64,000 nt of DNA from Desulfosporosinus acidiphilus SJ4 (GCF_000255115.2 NC_018068.1:186001-250000), one strand, 5' to 3'. Positions 36,120-44,519 are shown, counted from the stretch's first letter. Notes: a model not told the origin generated them from the letters alone. Made by a program: numbers and translations.

Positions 36120-37496
36120 ATGTTAAGCCAAACGGTTGTTAAGCGATTGAAGGAAATTGTCGGAGAGAAAAACGTCGTTACAGACAAAGTTGGCCTGTTG
36201 ACCTATGGATATGACGGTACGTTATTATCTGGTGAAGCGTTAGGTGTTGTTTCACCAAAGACAACGGAACAAGTCGTTGAAATTGTTAAACTGATGAACG
36301 AGCACAATATTAAACTTGTTCCCCGGGGTGCCGGTACGAATGAGAGTGGCGGAACCATTCCTTCTCAAGATTCAGTGGTAATCAGCTTTTCTAAAATGAC
36401 TAAAATTCATGAGATAGATACAGAAAACTTTGTCGCAGTCGTTGAGCCTGGAGTCATCAATTTTGACCTTCAAGTTGAGCTGGAAAAGAAAAAGTTCTAT
36501 TTTCCTCCCGACCCGTCTTCCTATAAGGCCTCAACCATAGGAGGTAATGTCGGTGAATGTTCCGGCGGGCCGAAATGCTTTAAATATGGGGTTACTCGCG
36601 ATTATATCCTGGGCCTGGAGGTTGTTCTCCCAAATGGACAAGTCATTCAAACGGGGGGGCGCAATTTCCAAAGTGAACCGGGTTATGATTTGACTCGAAT
36701 TATTGTAGGCGCGGAAGGAACTCTCGGCTTAGTTACCAAAGTTTTTGTCCGCATTATACCGATGCCCAGAGCAAAGAAAACTATGTTGGCTATCTACGAT
36801 AAAGTAGAAGATGCATCCCGAACGGTTGCGGATATCGTTGCCGCCGGCATTATTCCGACAACTCTGGAATTGATGGATAATTTGCTGATTAATACCACTG
36901 AAGATTTTACCCATGCCGGTCTTCCACGTGATGCCGGAGCTGTTCTCATTATTGAGGTTGACGGGTATCCGGAAGATATGGATGCACAAGTCAAAACCAT
37001 TGGTGAAATAGCCAGCAAAATTGCCAAAGAATTTAAAGTTGCTCAATCGGCCATTGAAGTGGATCAGGTCTGGACTTCAAGGCGCAGTGCTTTCGGATCA
37101 GTGGCTCGCGTTCGTCCCTCTTATGGTGTTAACGATATTACGGTTCCGAGGAGCAATTTCCCCAAAGCCATCGAAGGAGTTCTTAAAGTAGCCAAGGATT
37201 TCGGTGTAACCATCGGAGTCGTGGCCCATGCCGGTGACGGGAATCTTCACCCGTTGATTCTTTTCGATCAAAGGAATAAAGAGGAAGTTGAAACCGTCCA
37301 CGCCGCGGAGCAAGCCCTCTGTATGATGGCTCTTGATCTGGATGGAACAATAAGCGGTGAGCACGGAATCGGGCTCGTCAAGAAGAAATATCTTGATTCG
37401 GAGTTTAGTCCTATTGCTATGGAGGCTTTCAGAAAGGTTAAGAGAAGCTTCGACCCAAGCAATCGCTTTAACCCGGGAAAAGTCATCGAACTATAA
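36120..37496 (+). CDS. glcD: Glycolate oxidase / D-lactate dehydrogenase FAD subunit (GlcD-like)
   Basis: The 458-residue flavoprotein has PRGAGTNESGG (FAD pyrophosphate loop), VVEPGVINFDLQ, GGNVGECSGGPKCFKYGVTRDY, GAEGTLGLVTKVFV and the C-terminal HAGDGNLHPLILFD plus SGEHGIGLVKKKYL motifs of GlcD. It oxidises a 2-hydroxy acid, glycolate being favoured by the downstream malyl-CoA genes; D-lactate is the alternative. AAGGAGG precedes the ATG. Third gene of the dehydrogenase operon. Confidence 0.92.
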   Translation: MLSQTVVKRLKEIVGEKNVVTDKVGLLTYGYDGTLLSGEALGVVSPKTTEQVVEIVKLMNEHNIKLVPRGAGTNESGGTIPSQDSVVISFSKMTKIHEIDTENFVAVVEPGVINFDLQVELEKKKFYFPPDPSSYKASTIGGNVGECSGGPKCFKYGVTRDYILGLEVVLPNGQVIQTGGRNFQSEPGYDLTRIIVGAEGTLGLVTKVFVRIIPMPRAKKTMLAIYDKVEDASRTVADIVAAGIIPTTLELMDNLLINTTEDFTHAGLPRDAGAVLIIEVDGYPEDMDAQVKTIGEIASKIAKEFKVAQSAIEVDQVWTSRRSAFGSVARVRPSYGVNDITVPRSNFPKAIEGVLKVAKDFGVTIGVVAHAGDGNLHPLILFDQRNKEEVETVHAAEQALCMMALDLDGTISGEHGIGLVKKKYLDSEFSPIAMEAFRKVKRSFDPSNRFNPGKVIEL

Positions 37497-37589
37497 CTGT
37501 CTAGTAATCCCAGCTTATTCTTGGATGAATTCAAGATCGGGGACAAAAGGCATAATTTACAATTCTATGGTTATCTTAATTATAAGAAT

Positions 37590-37626
37590 AGCAGGCAGTA
37601 GGTAATAATCTAACGCCTGCTTTCTT
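37590..37626 (+). terminator. Weak terminator after the dehydrogenase genes
   Basis: AGCAGGC (37590-37596) pairs with GCCTGCT (37615-37621), followed by TTCTT. The 18-nt loop makes it weak, so some read-through into the cupin gene is likely. Confidence 0.5.
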
Positions 37627-37649
37627 AATAAGGTTTGAGGAGGCTTCAC

Positions 37650-37997
37650 GTGGAGACAAGAGTATTTTCACTCGAAAAGTTGGCCCGGTTTGATGCGAAC
37701 GTTCCCCAGAAAGTGTTGGTTTACCAGTCGGATAAAACCCTGGGTGCTATGTGGTGTCTGGAACCCGGTCAGGAAGTGTTCCTCCATCAGCATCCCAACG
37801 CGGACGATGTCTGGATTTGTCTTGAAGGAGAGTCCGGCCTTTATTTTGCCGGTGATGGGCAAGAGGTTAACATAAAAAAAGGTATGGCAATTCTCGCCAA
37901 AGCAGGAGAAACTCACGGAATGCGCAATACAGGTACAAATCGCTTTGTATTTATTGGTATCGCTGGGCCGGTACCCGTGGAAACCGTTAAGTTATAA
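37650..37997 (+). CDS. Cupin-domain protein
   Basis: The 115-residue single-cupin protein has HQHPNADDVWICLEGES (first cupin motif with the metal-binding His and Glu positions) and GETHGMRNTG (second motif). GTG at 37650 was chosen for the TGAGGAGG site upstream. Small cupins of this kind bind a metal and may sense or isomerise small acids. Its place between the dehydrogenase and CoA-ligase genes suggests a role in the same pathway, but the function is unknown. Confidence 0.8.
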   Translation: METRVFSLEKLARFDANVPQKVLVYQSDKTLGAMWCLEPGQEVFLHQHPNADDVWICLEGESGLYFAGDGQEVNIKKGMAILAKAGETHGMRNTGTNRFVFIGIAGPVPVETVKL

Positions 37998-38064
37998 ACA
38001 AAACAGTGTTTCAATTCATAAGTTTATTTTATTATAAGTTGATTTAAGAGCGTCAATTAAATGG

Positions 38065-38125
38065 TTGACTAATCTTTAAATTCGTAAGATAATAGGATAG
38101 AAGAAAAAATGAAACTCGGTTTTGA
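38065..38125 (+). promoter_or_regulatory. Promoter and IclR-type operator of the CoA-ligase operon
   Basis: TTGACT (38065-38070), a 17-nt spacer and GATAAT (38088-38093) match the glcF promoter layout. TGAAAC-TCG-GTTTTGA begins at 38110, 16 nt after the -10, and shares the left arm and GTTT of the perfect palindrome at 33277. The remaining leader (38126-38310) holds no gene that I can see; it includes a short GGTTCGAACC palindrome. Confidence 0.65.
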
Positions 38126-38310
38126 ATAGTAAAACAAAGAGTGAGTAATTGTGGATAATCACGTTGTTTATTCGCAGCATTTACAGAGCAGCTCTAAACA
38201 CCAGCGAACACTGCGCAGAAGGGAGGGGATTCCTTTCATTGTAATTGAGTAGCTATTCCAGGTTCGAACCCAAGTAGTTACAGAAAATTTCAGTATGGAA
38301 GTGATAACGA

Positions 38311-39588
38311 ATGGCAAAATTTCTTGAATACCAAGGAAAAGAATGGCTCAGAAAAGCCGGACTTCCGGTACCCTTAGGAAGAGTAGCTTCTAATCCTGAA
38401 GAAGCACGCCAGATTGCTGAGGAAATCGGCAAACCTGTAGCAGTAAAGGGTCAACTCCAAGCGGGTGGACGCGGTAAAGCCGGAATCGTTAAATTAGTGA
38501 ATACACCAGAGGAGGCAGCGGCCGCCGCCGCAGAAATTCTGGCTAAAACGGTTAAAGGCATGCCAATTCATCAGGTTCTCATAGAAGAAAAATTAAATAT
38601 TAAAAAAGAGTTCTATTGTTCGTTCGTTATAAATGGGGCAAGAGAAGCCCGTTCGCCCATGTTGATGTTCAGCACCGAAGGGGGCATGGACATCGAAAGT
38701 GTTCCCGAAGAGTTGTTATATAAAGTAAATGTAGACCCAATTAATGGGTTACAGCCCTATGACGCTGTTGATCTTTGCGCTCGAGCCGGGATCCCGGCTC
38801 AGGACCTTAGTAAGTTTTCCAGTTTCCTGACGAAACTTTCTCAAACCTATAAAAAGTATGACTGTCAGACCTTGGAGATCAACCCCTTCATTATGACTGG
38901 CGAGGGAAATCTGGTTTGTGCTGACTGCAAAATGGAGATCGACAACAGTTCAGTAGGACGTCATCCTGAGTTTGGTATTGCCATTGCTCGTGATTTGCCG
39001 GGTGCACCGACTGAATTAGATCTCATCGGCTGGAGCATCGAGGAAACAGATGCTCGGGGCACAGGATTTCTGATGAATATGGGTTATGATGAAGTAAGTC
39101 CCGGTTACATCGGCTATCACCCCATTGGCGGAGGTTCCGCTATGATGGGACTGGATGCATTAAACCAAGTTGGTCTTAAGCCGGCAAACTATGCAGATAC
39201 GAGCGGTAATCCGGTGGGTTCGAAAATCTACCGGGTTGCAAAATGTGTGCTGTCCCAGCCAAACATTGACGGTTACTTGCTTGGCGGATTTATGATGGCC
39301 AACCAAGAACAGTGGCATCACGCCCACGCGATTGTTAAGGCACTGAGAGAAATACTGCCCACTAAAAAGCCTGGCTTGCCTTGTGTCTTATTGCTCTGCG
39401 GCAATAGGGAAGATGAATCGCTCGAAATTCTCAGAACAGGTCTCGCAGATCTGATGACCCCGGATGGTCCGGGTAAGAGAATCGAGATTTATGGCAAAGA
39501 GCATGTCACAGATACGAAGTTTATCGGCGAAAGACTCTTGGCCCTCAGTAAAGAATATCGAGCTGAGAAAGAAGCTCAAGGAAAGTAG
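38311..39588 (+). CDS. Acyl-CoA ligase beta subunit (SucC-like; probable malate-CoA ligase)
   Basis: The 425-residue ATP-grasp protein opens MAKFLEYQGKEWLRKAGLPVPLGRVA and has KGQLQAGGRGKAGIVKL and LEINPFIMTGEGNLVCADCKMEIDN, as in succinyl-CoA synthetase beta chains. The C-terminal CoA-ligase half departs from SucC: where SucC has IFGGIVRCD it reads LLGGFMMANQEQWHHA. The protein is about 35 residues longer than typical SucC. With the lyase and malic enzyme downstream it fits a malate/malyl-CoA ligase making ATP from malyl-CoA; succinate cannot be excluded. Confidence 0.82.
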   Translation: MAKFLEYQGKEWLRKAGLPVPLGRVASNPEEARQIAEEIGKPVAVKGQLQAGGRGKAGIVKLVNTPEEAAAAAAEILAKTVKGMPIHQVLIEEKLNIKKEFYCSFVINGAREARSPMLMFSTEGGMDIESVPEELLYKVNVDPINGLQPYDAVDLCARAGIPAQDLSKFSSFLTKLSQTYKKYDCQTLEINPFIMTGEGNLVCADCKMEIDNSSVGRHPEFGIAIARDLPGAPTELDLIGWSIEETDARGTGFLMNMGYDEVSPGYIGYHPIGGGSAMMGLDALNQVGLKPANYADTSGNPVGSKIYRVAKCVLSQPNIDGYLLGGFMMANQEQWHHAHAIVKALREILPTKKPGLPCVLLLCGNREDESLEILRTGLADLMTPDGPGKRIEIYGKEHVTDTKFIGERLLALSKEYRAEKEAQGK

Positions 39589-39598
39589 GGGAAAGCTA

Positions 39599-39886
39599 AT
39601 GCTGGAATTCGCAGAGAAAAGTATTACAGTCAAAATTGATACCAGCAAGTGTGATACATGCGAAACAAAAGCATGTGCTGACGCGTGCAAAAAGTATGCC
39701 AGGGGGTTGCTTGGCATCAATGATCAGGGAAAGGCATCCGTTGAACATCGCTCTGAAGAAGAGTGTTTGCGTTTGGGTACGGAGTGTTTGTCCTGTGAGT
39801 TTGCTTGCAGGACTCGGGGCAATAACGCCATTACTATTGAAATTCCTGTTAAAGGTTTGGATGAGTACCTTAAGAAACGTCAATAA
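39599..39886 (+). CDS. Small eight-cysteine Fe-S-type protein between the ligase subunits
   Basis: The 95-residue protein has two cysteine groups, CDTCETKACADAC (about residues 18-30) and C-x6-CLSCEFAC (about 57-71), eight cysteines in all, resembling a divergent two-cluster ferredoxin that lacks the usual CxxCxxCxxxCP spacing. GGGGAAAG precedes the ATG, 10 nt after the beta-subunit stop. Its position between ligase beta and alpha genes suggests it binds the ligase or couples it to redox state. I do not recognise a named family. Confidence 0.75.
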   Translation: MLEFAEKSITVKIDTSKCDTCETKACADACKKYARGLLGINDQGKASVEHRSEEECLRLGTECLSCEFACRTRGNNAITIEIPVKGLDEYLKKRQ

Positions 39887-39958
39887 CTGCAAATTTAATT
39901 GATTGAATAGGTATGGTTAAGGTTTAAACCTAGCAAATTGTTAAATGAGGGATTTATA

Positions 39959-40855
39959 ATGGGAATTTTAATCAATAAGCAGACCAGAGTCATTGTTCAA
40001 GGGATTACCGGCCGTGAAGGCTCTGTCCGCACGAAGTATATGAAGGAATATGGAACCAATGTCATTGGCGGAACAAGTCCAGGAAAAGCCGGCGAACTAG
40101 TTCATGAAATACCTGTCTTCAATACAGTAAAAGAGATTGTTCGCGAACAAGGCGAGATTGACTTCAGTGTTATTTTTGTACCGGGGCGTGCTCTGAAGAC
40201 CGCAGTCTATGAAGCGGCTGATGCAGGGGTTAAAAATATAATTCCCTGTGTCGAAGGAACCCCAATTCATGATATTATGGAAATGATAGCCTATGCTGAG
40301 TCCAAAGGATCCAGAGTCTTGGGTCCTGGTTCCATTGGAATTATTACTCCCGGTGAGGCCGTTGTTGGCTGGCTGGGAGGGAATAAGGAATGGGCTAATA
40401 AATTCTTTAAAAAGGGGAACATTGGTGTGTTCTCCAGAAGCGGAGGACAGTCCGGGACGATCCCTTGGCTGCTGCGCGAAGGAGGATTTGGAGTTAGTAC
40501 CGTCATTCATACAGGTACTGAACCCGTACTTGGAACCTCTATGGCCGATTTGCTTCCTATGTTTGAAGCGGACCCGGAAACAGCCGGTGTAGCTGTATAT
40601 GCGGAAATCGGCGGATCCCAAGAAGAAGAGTGCGCCGAGGTTATCGCAGCCGGTAAATTCACAAAGCCTTTTGTTGTCTATGTGGCAGGTGCTTGGGCTC
40701 CGGCAGGTCAGAGATTCTCTCACGCTTCGAACATTGTGGAGCGCGGCCGTGGTTCAGCTAAGAGCAAAATGGAAGCTATCACGAAGGCAGGGGGATTTGT
40801 CGCTGAAACTCCCACAGACATTCCAATTATCTTGAAAGAAAAAGTCAAGGCTTAA
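39959..40855 (+). CDS. Acyl-CoA ligase alpha subunit (SucD-like; probable malate-CoA ligase)
   Basis: The 298-residue protein has the CoA-binding Rossmann start ([24 protein letters not shown]), [27 protein letters not shown] and, at about residue 254, the phospho-histidine segment RFSHASN in the place of SucD MGHAGA. So the His needed for phosphoryl transfer is kept. The ATG at 39959 follows GAGGGA. It pairs with the beta subunit upstream. Confidence 0.87.
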   Translation: MGILINKQTRVIVQGITGREGSVRTKYMKEYGTNVIGGTSPGKAGELVHEIPVFNTVKEIVREQGEIDFSVIFVPGRALKTAVYEAADAGVKNIIPCVEGTPIHDIMEMIAYAESKGSRVLGPGSIGIITPGEAVVGWLGGNKEWANKFFKKGNIGVFSRSGGQSGTIPWLLREGGFGVSTVIHTGTEPVLGTSMADLLPMFEADPETAGVAVYAEIGGSQEEECAEVIAAGKFTKPFVVYVAGAWAPAGQRFSHASNIVERGRGSAKSKMEAITKAGGFVAETPTDIPIILKEKVKA

Positions 40856-40929
40856 TTACTTAATCAATCTTTCCCGGAACTTTCCGAGAATCAAATAATA
40901 AATCATATTAATAGGGGGTAGAAAACACA

Positions 40930-41823
40930 ATGGCTATTATGAGATCAATTCTGTATATTCCTGGTAACAACCCGAAAATGGTTGCCAAGGCTCCTGAGTT
41001 TGATGCTGATATCATTACTCTCGATCTTGAAGATTCCGTTCCACCGGCAGAAAAAGAAGCTGCCCGCAAATTAGTGTCTGAAAACCTCAAATACGCAGGC
41101 TCCAACGGAGCACAAGTATTTGTTCGTATTAACAACTGGGAAACAGAATTAACCAACGATGACCTTGAAGCTGTTGTACATGAGGGACTTGCCGGGGTAA
41201 CCTTAGCTAAAACGGGCTGTGCTGCAGACGTACAGCGTCTCGACTGGAAGCTGGAAGAACTTGAGCGCCGCCGTGGATTAGAAGTAGGCAGCGTAAAAAT
41301 TTCCATGCTTTTGGAAACTGCTAAAGGGATTATCCATGCCGCAGAATGCTGCTTAGCAAGTAAACGTAACGTCAATGCTATCTTCGGCGCAGTCGATTAT
41401 TGCCGTGATATGCGTGTAAAATTAACCAACGAATCTGTTGAGCAACAATATGCCAGAGCTCATATGGCAGTTGCCTGCCGTGCTGCTGGAATTGTAGCAA
41501 TTGATGCGCCGTTTGTCGATTTCAAAAACATCGAAGCGTTTGAGAAAAATGTTGCTGAAGGCCGTCAAATGGGTTATGAAGGCCGTATGATTATTCATCC
41601 GGGACAAATTGAGCCTTCCAACCGCATGTATTCTCCAGATCCGGCTGACGTGGAATGGGCGCGCGGCGTTGTAAAAGTCTTCGAAGAAGAAGGAATTGCT
41701 AAAGGTAAAGCCTCCGTATCCTACAATAACAAAATGGTTGATACCCCGGTTTACCTCAATGCTAAAGATATCTTAGCTGCCCAGGCAGAAATCGACGCTA
41801 AAAACGCATCAAAAAAAGCCTAA
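40930..41823 (+). CDS. CitE / malyl-CoA lyase family enzyme
   Basis: The 297-residue TIM-barrel protein of the HpcH/HpaI-CitE family has RSILYIPGNNPKM, DIITLDLEDSVPPAEKEAAR (metal-binding Glu/Asp), FVRINNW (CoA-contact Arg), ISMLLETAKGI and GRMIIHPGQIEPSN. It would cleave or form malyl-CoA (acetyl-CoA + glyoxylate). A lone citrate lyase beta chain is unlikely since no CitD/CitF genes are nearby. It is the key link between glycolate oxidation and the CoA ligase. GGGGGTAG precedes the ATG. Confidence 0.87.
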   Translation: MAIMRSILYIPGNNPKMVAKAPEFDADIITLDLEDSVPPAEKEAARKLVSENLKYAGSNGAQVFVRINNWETELTNDDLEAVVHEGLAGVTLAKTGCAADVQRLDWKLEELERRRGLEVGSVKISMLLETAKGIIHAAECCLASKRNVNAIFGAVDYCRDMRVKLTNESVEQQYARAHMAVACRAAGIVAIDAPFVDFKNIEAFEKNVAEGRQMGYEGRMIIHPGQIEPSNRMYSPDPADVEWARGVVKVFEEEGIAKGKASVSYNNKMVDTPVYLNAKDILAAQAEIDAKNASKKA

Positions 41824-41832
41824 GGTAAGTGA

Positions 41833-41866
41833 GGCCTGGTCACTTATTTGAGTGGCCAGGCTTTTT
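41833..41866 (+). terminator. Terminator/attenuator between lyase and malic enzyme genes
   Basis: GGCCTGGTCACT (41833-41844) pairs with AGTGGCCAGGC (41851-41861) with one G-U pair, followed by TTTTT. It will lower but perhaps not stop expression of the malic enzyme gene 36 nt downstream. Confidence 0.8.
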
Positions 41867-41901
41867 CTCACTAATTTATTTTTAGAAAGGATCGTGTTAT
41901 T

Positions 41902-43131
41902 ATGGGCCTTCGTGAAGATGCTCTTGCTCTGCATAAAGACAATAAAGGCAAAATTGCCGTTGTAAGTAAAGTCCCCGTTCGCAATGGAGATGACTTAAGT
42001 CTTGCATATTCCCCGGGAGTTGCCGAACCATGTCTGGAGATCGCCAAAGATCCGGCAGTGGTTAACGTTTATACAAACCGCGAAAATTTAACAGCGGTTG
42101 TATCAACCGGCTCCGCAGTTTTAGGACTAGGAAACATTGGGGCTCGTGCTGCCATGCCCGTTATGGAAGGAAAGGGAATTCTCTTTAAGACCTTTGGTAA
42201 TGTAGATGCTTTCCCTATTTGCTTAGATACTCAAGACAGTGACAAAGTCGTCCAAACCGTAAAGCTTCTTGAGCCGACCTTCGGTTCCATTAACTTGGAA
42301 GACATTAAAGCACCTGAGTGCTTCTACATTGAAGAAAAGCTTAAGGAAATTTACGACGGACCGATTTTCCACGATGATCAACACGGTACCGCAGTTGTTA
42401 CCATGGCAGGTTTGGTTAATGCTCTGAAAGTTGTTAAAAAAGAGCTGAAAGATGTAAAGATTGTCGTTAACGGTGCCGGAGCTGCCGGTATGGCCATCGT
42501 TAAACTCTTAATGAGCATGGGACTTCAAAAAGTTATCATGCTCGATACCAAGGGTACAATCTATGAAGGTCGTCCCGAAGGTATGAATAAATACAAAGAT
42601 GAAATCGCCGCTAAAACAAACCGTGAATTACTCAAGGGTAATTTAGCGGATGCCTTAAAAGGTGCCGATGTTTTTGTCGGCGTATCAGGGGCTAATCTTG
42701 TTACTAAAGAAATGGTTAAATCCATGGCACCCAATCCCATCGTTTTTGCCCAAGCAAATCCTGTTCCTGAAATATGGCCTGCCGAAGCTAAAGAAGCTGG
42801 GGCTGCCGTCGTGGGAACCGGCCGTTCGGATTACCCGAACCAAGTCAATAACGTCTTAGCCTTCCCTGGAATTTTCCGTGGTGCTATCGATGCCGGCGCC
42901 AAAGTGATCAATGAAGAAATGAAAGTTGCTGCAGCTTATGCTATTGCTAACATAGTCAGTGCTGAAGAACTTAACGCTGATTACGTAATACCAAAAGCCT
43001 TTGATCTGCGTGTAGGACCTGCAGTTGCTGCTGCAGTTGCCAAAGCAGCTATGGATACCGGGGTTGCAACCCATAAAGTTGATCCCGAGCAAGTCGCTGC
43101 CAACCTGCGCAAATATTACGAGAGCAAATAA
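41902..43131 (+). CDS. NAD(P)-dependent malic enzyme
   Basis: The 409-residue malic enzyme has SLAYSPGVAEPCLEI, GNIGARAAMPVMEGKG, FPICLDTQDSD, FHDDQHGTAVVT (metal and catalytic residues) and the Rossmann loop GAGAAGMAIVKLL. This is the short bacterial type (about 400 residues, no phosphotransacetylase domain). It turns malate into pyruvate and CO2 with reduction of NAD(P). Next to malyl-CoA genes, it completes the route from glyoxylate to pyruvate. Confidence 0.93.
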   Translation: MGLREDALALHKDNKGKIAVVSKVPVRNGDDLSLAYSPGVAEPCLEIAKDPAVVNVYTNRENLTAVVSTGSAVLGLGNIGARAAMPVMEGKGILFKTFGNVDAFPICLDTQDSDKVVQTVKLLEPTFGSINLEDIKAPECFYIEEKLKEIYDGPIFHDDQHGTAVVTMAGLVNALKVVKKELKDVKIVVNGAGAAGMAIVKLLMSMGLQKVIMLDTKGTIYEGRPEGMNKYKDEIAAKTNRELLKGNLADALKGADVFVGVSGANLVTKEMVKSMAPNPIVFAQANPVPEIWPAEAKEAGAAVVGTGRSDYPNQVNNVLAFPGIFRGAIDAGAKVINEEMKVAAAYAIANIVSAEELNADYVIPKAFDLRVGPAVAAAVAKAAMDTGVATHKVDPEQVAANLRKYYESK

Positions 43132-43195
43132 TATAGGTTTTAAGTTCTTCAATGAATCGTTCAGCTAAGTCTGAACATAGTACAAAAAGACCAAG

Positions 43196-43227
43196 CGGGG
43201 TGCTGCATTTATGCAGCATCCCGTTTT
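43196..43227 (+). terminator. Terminator after malic enzyme
   Basis: CGGGGTGCTGCAT (43196-43208) pairs with ATGCAGCATCCCG (43211-43223), followed by TTTT. It ends the malyl-CoA gene block. Confidence 0.88.
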
Positions 43228-43338
43228 GAAGTTTTAGGGTATATGAAATTCCCATAGGGTTATCCATGAACGTTCATTGACCATACTTTGGACAACTGAT
43301 AATATTAGAATAAATACAAATAACGAGGAGGAACATGT

Positions 43339-43842
43339 ATGTTTACGTCCATTGCTGTATTTTTAGAGACTTGGAAGAAAGAATCCGAATCAACTCTGCG
43401 GATTTTGAAGGCCTTAACGGATAATTCACTGGAACAAAGAGTTACCAAAGAGGATCGTACTCTTGGACGATTAGCATGGCATATTGCTACAACGATTCCT
43501 GAGATGATGTCTAAAACCGGTTTAGCGTTTGAGGATTTTAAGGAGGATGCTCCGGTTCCGAATTCAGTCAATGATATCGTTAATTATTATGTGAATGTCA
43601 ATAAGCAGATGAAAATGGGAATTATAGACCAATGGAATGATCAAACCCTCTTGGAAGTGCGGAATATGTATGGAGAGAACTGGACAATTACTATGGTCTT
43701 AGACTCTTTGGTTAATCACCAGATTCATCATCGCGGGCAAATGACCGTTTTAATGAGACAAGCAGGTTTGAAGGTACCGGGAATATATGGACCTGCCCGG
43801 GAGGATTGGAGTCAGTTTGGCATGGAGCCGCCATTAATATAA
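43339..43842 (+). CDS. DinB-family protein
   Basis: The 167-residue four-helix protein has the three metal-binding histidines of the DinB/YfiT fold: LGRLAWHIATTIPEM, then NHQIHHRGQMTVLMRQAG (two His on the last helix). Family members include thiol (bacillithiol, mycothiol) transferases. It ends with PGIYGPAREDW, typical of the group. GAGGAGG precedes the ATG. Single gene; substrate unknown. Confidence 0.85.
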   Translation: MFTSIAVFLETWKKESESTLRILKALTDNSLEQRVTKEDRTLGRLAWHIATTIPEMMSKTGLAFEDFKEDAPVPNSVNDIVNYYVNVNKQMKMGIIDQWNDQTLLEVRNMYGENWTITMVLDSLVNHQIHHRGQMTVLMRQAGLKVPGIYGPAREDWSQFGMEPPLI

Positions 43843-43965
43843 GGGTTCTTAATAGAGATTTCTTTAGCCGGCAGAAATAGAAAGGTAATTTGACCTTAGG
43901 GGAATAGCTTCATCCGAAAATCCTCAACTTAATAAAGGAACCATGACAATTTAAAGCTTGAAGTG

Positions 43966-44070
43966 AACTCGTTCAGCTAAAGCTGAACATCGGGGCTTCA
44001 GGTGGGGACTCTACCCCACTGAAGTTTACGAAGGACCCACCCCCACTTATAGAAGTGAGGGTCTTAAAAA
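43966..44070. repeat. Hairpin-rich element (possible relic of an IS200/IS605-type end)
   Basis: Three hairpins follow each other: GTTCAGCT/AGCTGAAC (about 43971-43989), CTTCAGGTGGGGA/CCCCACTGAAG (about 43997-44024) and ACCCCCACTT/AAGTGAGGGT (about 44040-44064, ending TCTTAAAA). A related CGTTCAGCTAAG-TCTGAACAT hairpin lies at about 43159-43178. The whole 43843-44117 gap has no gene. Such serial hairpins occur at transposon ends and omega-RNA ends; no transposase remains here. Confidence 0.45.
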
Positions 44071-44117
44071 CAGGATAAAATGACTTAGGAAAGTAGCTCA
44101 AAAGGGGGTTGAGGATA

Positions 44118-44435
44118 ATGTCAAAGCCTTTAGAATTTCAGAGAGATACAGTAAAAACGATGCTTAGATTATATTGTAAAGGTAATCATCATCCTGAAGA
44201 GGAGCTATGCCCGGAGTGTCGGGAACTTGAGAGATATGCCATGGCCCGTCTGGATCACTGTAAATTTGGAGATCAAAAACCAACCTGTGAAAAATGCCCG
44301 GTACACTGCTATAAACCGGATATGCGCAACAGAATGATTGAGGTCATGCGTTATGCAGGTCCCAGAATGGTATTTGTGCACCCGATTATGGCCTTCAGAC
44401 ATTTGCTTGCCGGAGCAAAATCACGGAGGAAGTAA
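44118..44435 (+). CDS. YgbA-like (nitrous oxide-stimulated promoter family) protein
   Basis: The 105-residue protein has the conserved cysteine pattern of the YgbA family: LYCKGNHHPEEELCPECRELERYA, then CPVHCYKPDMRNRM and RYAGPRMVFVHPIMAFRHLL. The cysteines suggest metal or Fe-S binding. In other bacteria the family is linked to nitrosative stress; the molecular role is not known. ATG at 44118 follows GGGGTTGAGG. Single gene. Confidence 0.85.
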   Translation: MSKPLEFQRDTVKTMLRLYCKGNHHPEEELCPECRELERYAMARLDHCKFGDQKPTCEKCPVHCYKPDMRNRMIEVMRYAGPRMVFVHPIMAFRHLLAGAKSRRK

Positions 44436-44519
44436 GCTCCTCGAATATAATCTCAGCCGTCAGCTAAAAGCTGCTTAGGATTCGTGAAACAAAGGACTTA
44501 AGGTCTTGGAGGAGCTGTT

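Noticed and set aside
38255-38275. GGTTCGAACC resembling a tRNA T-arm
   Set aside because: No matching acceptor, D or anticodon stems can be built around it; it is only a short palindrome in the ligase leader.
40097-40723. 208-codon minus-strand frame opposite the ligase alpha gene
   Set aside because: It is fully antisense to a strongly supported gene and has the mirrored composition of a shadow frame.
40930-41823. Citrate lyase beta subunit (CitE) as part of a citrate lyase
   Set aside because: No CitD acyl carrier or CitF genes nearby; the context of glycolate dehydrogenase, CoA ligase and malic enzyme favours malyl-CoA chemistry.
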